DNA of 64,000 nucleotides from Negativicutes bacterium. GTDB lineage: Bacteria > Bacillota_C > Negativicutes > Sporomusales_B > JARLHX01. Below the pieces are notes generated by a model. It saw only the letters and a list, made by a program, of their open reading frames with translations, searched no databases and had not been told where the DNA came from. Shown here in pieces: positions 60,669-64,000 of this stretch. Made by a program: the position numbers and the translations under genes. Positions within the stretch are counted from its first letter, which is position 1. Each line of letters begins with the position of its first letter. The DNA is taken from the NCBI GenBank assembly GCA_031292015.1, contig JARLHY010000087.1, positions 15,520 to 79,519 of the forward strand, in the 5' to 3' direction.

Positions 60669-61298
60669 TCATGGTGGGGATGGCTGAAATTGCTGCTGTA
60701 GATGCTGAGTATCGTTAAGACTGCAGACCATTGCGAAACCTGGATAATATTCGATCACACTGACTGCAGCATGATCCTGGCGGATATGCCAAAGGAACCG
60801 CAGCGGCAGGCTCAGGGCGGAGGCGATAACAACCCGGATGGTACCGCCGTGGGAGACAAGGGCGATGGTTTCTCCCGGGTGACGTTCCACCAGTCGGTCA
60901 ATGGCGCCGACAGCCCGTTCCTGCAGTTGCCGAAAAGTCTCCCCGCCGGGAATCCTGGCTTCTCCGTCACCGCTGTATACCTGCCCGATTTCCTTTGGCC
61001 AGTTGGCAAGGATGGCGTCATAGGTCAGGCCTTCCCATTTGCCGAAATGTATTTCCCTTAGCTCCGGCACCCCGACCACCGGCAGGTCATGCCAGCGGGC
61101 GATGGCTTCAGCGGTAACACGGGCGCGGCTCAGATCGCTCGCATAAACTGCCGCGAATTTTGCCCCGGCCCACCGCGCCGCCACTGACTCCGCCTGCCGT
61201 TTTCCCTCCGCGCTGAGAGCGATATCGCTGTGCCCCTGATATTTTCCTTCTTGATTCCACAGCGTTTGTCCATGACGCACCAGGATAACTTTCGTCAT
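60669..61298 (-). CDS. cobC: Histidine phosphatase, probable alpha-ribazole phosphatase
   Basis: Phosphoglycerate-mutase-like phosphatase of 209 residues. The catalytic motif VILVRHGQTLWNQEGKYQGH carries the nucleophilic His, and LVSHGGTIRVV the second His; the acid lies in REIHFGKWEGLT. In the cobalamin pathway CobC removes the phosphate from alpha-ribazole 5'-phosphate. The assignment is based on cobS (62501) being on the same strand two genes upstream. Without that context only 'histidine phosphatase' could be said. Preceded by gldA with a 44-nt gap. Confidence 0.82.
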   Translation of the reverse strand: MTKVILVRHGQTLWNQEGKYQGHSDIALSAEGKRQAESVAARWAGAKFAAVYASDLSRARVTAEAIARWHDLPVVGVPELREIHFGKWEGLTYDAILANWPKEIGQVYSGDGEARIPGGETFRQLQERAVGAIDRLVERHPGETIALVSHGGTIRVVIASALSLPLRFLWHIRQDHAAVSVIEYYPGFAMVCSLNDTQHLQQQFQPSPP

Positions 61299-61342
61299 CA
61301 GGTACCACGCTTTCTCTGTCAGTCGCTCCTGGACAAGTCAGC

Positions 61343-62434
61343 TTATTTGCAGTTCTTCCCCAGCGCATCCGCAGCCAGGATCGCGGCATAGACCAGGGCG
61401 GGAGTGACAACGAAAGGTTCGTTGTGAATGGTTTCGCCGGTAGCGCAGGAAGCTTCCGCCACTTTCCGGATTTCCGCCTCAGTCACAGCCGTTACGCCGA
61501 TATCGGCCAGCGTGACCGGCAGCCCGACTTCATTGCAAAAACCGATAACCTCCTCAAGCTCTTCCCGGGAACGGTTTTCCATGATCATCTGTACCAGCGT
61601 GCCGAAGGCCACTTTCTCGCCATGGTAAGCATGATGGGTCTCCTCCAGGACGGTGAAGCCGTTGTGGATGGCGTGGGCCGCAGCCAGCCCCGAGCTTTCG
61701 AACCCAAGACCGCTGAGCAGCGTATTGGCCTCGACGACTTTTTCCACCGCCTCGGTTGCCACTCCATTTTCCACCGCCAGTTTTGCCTGGAAGCCGTATT
61801 GGATGAGAATATCATAGCAGAGCCGGGCCAGACTCAGGGCGGCGGTTGTGGAAAGACCACCTGGCAGGTTGCCGGCGAAGGCTTTGGCGCAGGCATCGGC
61901 TTCGAACCAAGTAGCCAGGGCGTCGCCCATACCTGAAATAAAGAGCCGGACAGGCGATTTGGCCACAATGTCGGTATCCACCAAAACAAGATCAGGATTC
62001 CTTGGTAACAGCAGATAGGATTCAAATACCCCCTCCTGGGTGTAAATGACCGACAGCGCGCTGCAGGGGGCGTCCGTGGCGGCTATGGTGGGAACAATGG
62101 CCACAGGCAGTTTCAGGTAGTAACCGGCAGCTTTGGCAGTATCAAGCGCCTTGCCGCCGCCGGCGCCGACGATGACGTCGCAGCCGCTGTCTTTGACAAT
62201 GCCGATGATCCTGCGGATTTCCTGCTGCGAACATTCGCCGCCAAACACTTCAAAACGGACGTCTACGCCGCTTGCGGCGAAGCTCTCCTCAATCGACGGT
62301 TTTACTGACGCCAGGCCGGTTTTGCCACCCATGACCAGGCTTTTCCGTCCCAGTCTCTTAATCTGTTCACCCAGTTCGGTGATGGCGCCTGCCCCCTGCA
62401 CATAGCGGCCGGGGGCGATCATTACTTTACTCAC
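61343..62434 (-). CDS. gldA: Glycerol dehydrogenase
   Basis: Iron-containing/zinc polyol dehydrogenase of the GldA family, 363 residues, oxidising glycerol to dihydroxyacetone with NAD. The coenzyme region shows DVIVGAGGGKALDTAKAAG and VPTIAATDAPCSALSVIY; metal ligands are expected in SGMGDALATWFEAD (Asp), GLAAAHAIHNGF (His) and AYHGEKVAFGT (His). GTG 62434 follows AAGGAGG at 8 nt, so the in-frame codons before it are not used. It is located 66 nt after cobS. A glycerol facilitator gene lies beyond cobS, giving a glycerol uptake-oxidation pair interleaved with cobalamin genes. Confidence 0.93.
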   Translation of the reverse strand: MSKVMIAPGRYVQGAGAITELGEQIKRLGRKSLVMGGKTGLASVKPSIEESFAASGVDVRFEVFGGECSQQEIRRIIGIVKDSGCDVIVGAGGGKALDTAKAAGYYLKLPVAIVPTIAATDAPCSALSVIYTQEGVFESYLLLPRNPDLVLVDTDIVAKSPVRLFISGMGDALATWFEADACAKAFAGNLPGGLSTTAALSLARLCYDILIQYGFQAKLAVENGVATEAVEKVVEANTLLSGLGFESSGLAAAHAIHNGFTVLEETHHAYHGEKVAFGTLVQMIMENRSREELEEVIGFCNEVGLPVTLADIGVTAVTEAEIRKVAEASCATGETIHNEPFVVTPALVYAAILAADALGKNCK

Positions 62435-62500
62435 CGCATTGGCCTCCTTCCGGCACAAGTTGCCGGTATAGTCATCTTTGTTTTATCCGCTTTCCTGACG

Positions 62501-63295
62501 CTACCAGTGGCGCACCAACAGAAAAGTCAACAATACCACTATTTCGGTCAGTTCAATGACGGCGCCATAGACGTCTCCGGTCAGCCCGCCCAGCAGGTTC
62601 TGGACATAGCGCGCAAAAAGAGCGGCAAAGCCGGTGGCGGCGGCCAGACAAATTACGCCGGCCGTGCCAAACGGCAGGATGAAAAGCAGCGTCCAGGCCA
62701 GGGCGACGCAGAGTGTGCCGCGCCCGGCAAATTCGGCGAAGGCTTTGCCAAGGCCTTCCGCCCGCACGTAGGGAAAGGCGCAAATGGCTACAGCAGCGGC
62801 AAATCGCCCCAGAACCGGCATGATAAGCAGTGCCGAACCGGCTCCGGCCGGCAGCAATTCCAGCAGCAGCGACCATTTCCCCAGCAAAAATGTGCCGAAC
62901 CCCATCACCCCAAAGGCGCCGACCCGGCTGTCTTTCATGATCGCCAGCATCCGCTCCTGCGACCGGCCCGAAAAGATCCCGTCCATGGTATCCATCAGAC
63001 CGTCGCAGTGCAGACCGCCGGTTACCGACATTTCCAGCAAAATCAGAGCAACCGCCAAAACCGAAACCGGAATCCGGCCCATCGCCGCCTGACTGAAACC
63101 GGCCAAAAGAAGGCCAAGGCCAGCGCCGACCAGCGGAAAATATCCTACGCTGCGACCAAGCTCCTCAGGCGTAACCTCAAGCTGTCTGGAGAAGTTAAAA
63201 CGGGTCAAAAACTGCAGCGCCACAACAAAGCCCTTCACATGACTCACCACCGGTTCGATAAGTCCGCCCGAAATCCGGGATGTAAACACTGTCAT
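62501..63295 (-). CDS. cobS: Adenosylcobinamide-GDP ribazoletransferase (cobalamin synthase)
   Basis: Polytopic membrane enzyme CobS of 264 residues, joining adenosylcobinamide-GDP and alpha-ribazole (phosphate) in the last steps of cobalamin synthesis. The catalytic loop GGLHCDGLMDTMDGIFSG and MLAIMKDSRVGAFGVMG are diagnostic. Six or so membrane helices are visible. A start downstream at GTG (VSHVKGFVVALQFLTRF) would fit the usual N terminus as well; both lack a strong ribosome site, so the first ~17 residues are uncertain. Together with cobC this is part of a cobamide assembly set, the rest outside the window. Confidence 0.93.
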   Translation of the reverse strand: MTVFTSRISGGLIEPVVSHVKGFVVALQFLTRFNFSRQLEVTPEELGRSVGYFPLVGAGLGLLLAGFSQAAMGRIPVSVLAVALILLEMSVTGGLHCDGLMDTMDGIFSGRSQERMLAIMKDSRVGAFGVMGFGTFLLGKWSLLLELLPAGAGSALLIMPVLGRFAAAVAICAFPYVRAEGLGKAFAEFAGRGTLCVALAWTLLFILPFGTAGVICLAAATGFAALFARYVQNLLGGLTGDVYGAVIELTEIVVLLTFLLVRHW

Positions 63296-63319
63296 TACGC
63301 CATTTTCATTTTGTTTTTA

Positions 63320-64000
63320 TCAGGCGATTAGCTTGGACATCAGATAAGCCAACGTCCCGCCAATCAGCGGCCCGGCCACCGGAACCCAGGCATAGCTCCA
63401 GTCGGAATCGCCTTTGCCGGCGATCGGCAGAATCGCATGGGCAATGCGCGGACCTAAGTCACGGGCAGGATTCATGGCATAGCCAGTGGTCCCCCCCAGA
63501 CTTGCACCTAGCCCCCAAATCAACACTGCCACCATATAAGGACCAAATCCGGCAGCCATCGCGCCAACAGGCTTGGAAAACATCGCGAAAATCACGAACA
63601 CCAGCATGAAGGACGCAACAATTTCACAGAACAGGTTTTGGCAGTAGTTGCGAATTGCCGGGGCAGTACAGAAAACGGCAAGTTTCGCCCCCTGATCCGG
63701 CGATACCTCCCAGTGGCCTCTAAAGAACAACCATACAATAACCCCGCCGGCAACACCGCCAGCTATTTGAGAAATCATAACTGCAATAGCTTCCTGTACC
63801 TGGTATACACCGCTTAACAGTTTGGCGAAAGTGACTGCCGGATTAATATCGGCTTGCGGCGCACCGCAGGCAATGGCAACAAAAACTCCCGCCAAGACTG
63901 CCACCATCCAGCCGGTAACAATGTTAACCCATCCAGCGCCTTCTGCTTTCGATTTTTTCAGCAACGTGTTTGCTACAGCACCATCACCCAGCGTAATCAG
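63320..64000 (-). CDS. glpF: Glycerol uptake facilitator/aquaporin (5' end outside window)
   Basis: MIP-family channel, 226 residues visible. Both pore motifs are seen, INPAVT in the first half and MNPARD in the second, with the glycerol-channel Asp after the second motif (NPARD) and GYAMNPARDLGPR. The frame is open to the window edge (LITLGDGAVANTLLKKSK precedes the first ATG), so the protein begins outside. Facilitated diffusion of glycerol would feed GldA (61343). The gene reads 24 nt into cobS on the same strand. Confidence 0.93.
   Translation of the reverse strand: MITLGDGAVANTLLKKSKAEGAGWVNIVTGWMVAVLAGVFVAIACGAPQADINPAVTFAKLLSGVYQVQEAIAVMISQIAGGVAGGVIVWLFFRGHWEVSPDQGAKLAVFCTAPAIRNYCQNLFCEIVASFMLVFVIFAMFSKPVGAMAAGFGPYMVAVLIWGLGASLGGTTGYAMNPARDLGPRIAHAILPIAGKGDSDWSYAWVPVAGPLIGGTLAYLMSKLIA

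Noticed and set aside
1..64000. CRISPR array, prophage or complete transposon
   Set aside because: No regularly spaced repeats other than the 11-bp operator half-sites, and no transposase, integrase or phage structural genes were seen.

Overview
The window looks like a chromosomal segment of an anaerobic, diderm Firmicute of the Negativicutes, most likely Sporomusaceae-like. Three things suggest this. A Skp/OmpH-type periplasmic chaperone implies an outer membrane. The Firmicute regulatory set ccpN-ppsR-ppdK is present with strong AGGAGG-type ribosome sites. The metabolism is anaerobic: radical-SAM ThiH, 4-hydroxybutyryl-CoA dehydratase, (R)-2-hydroxyacyl-CoA dehydratase activase, uptake [NiFe] hydrogenase, rubredoxin and hemerythrins. 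The taxon is an inference from gene content. No rRNA, tRNA, CRISPR array or complete insertion sequence was found.

Layout. 0-5 kb: peptidase/amidase operon (PepT-like, M20D, formamidase) and a divergent PAS-like histidine kinase. 5-8.5 kb: OmpH, a CheY-like regulator behind a tiny coupled ORF, small membrane proteins, a LUD protein and a MITE-like repeat. 8.5-14.4 kb: a giant acyl-CoA dehydratase activase gene split by a one-base frameshift, then an MFS exporter. 14.6-18.8 kb: CheW and a soluble chemoreceptor behind a probable c-di-GMP-I riboswitch and terminator, then a PAS/PucR regulator. 19-23.1 kb: ccpN-ppsR-ppdK, where ppsR appears to start at AUU. 23.4-27.1 kb: thiSFGH-tenI, with a leader that fits the terminator-embedded HMP-PP (thiS-motif) riboswitch. 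27.2-30.4 kb: chemoreceptor, two bacteriohemerythrins, rubredoxin.

30-49 kb is the most interesting part. It holds an OmpR-type regulator, a 1335-residue hybrid kinase, a globin-coupled chemoreceptor, an NDH-2/thioredoxin-reductase operon, a membrane-bound uptake hydrogenase operon, and kaiC-kaiB followed by a KaiB-PAS-GGDEF-EAL fusion. Seven promoters in this stretch carry the same operator: four half-sites of the type GT(A/C)AG repeated exactly every 11 bp. In six of them the last half-site begins 15 nt before the -10 hexamer. This is the geometry of an OmpR/PhoB-family operator and marks a local redox/oxygen/clock/c-di-GMP regulon not explained by gene annotation alone.

49-57 kb: a secondary alcohol dehydrogenase, then a 4-hydroxybutyrate module (permease, AbfD, NifU-like, AbfT). 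The module sits behind a near-perfect sigma-54 promoter, with two 17-bp palindromic enhancer sites and an adjacent CBS-PAS-AAA+ activator. 57-60.6 kb is sparse, with small unrecognised genes. 60.7-64 kb: cobC, glycerol dehydrogenase, cobS and a truncated glycerol facilitator at the window edge.
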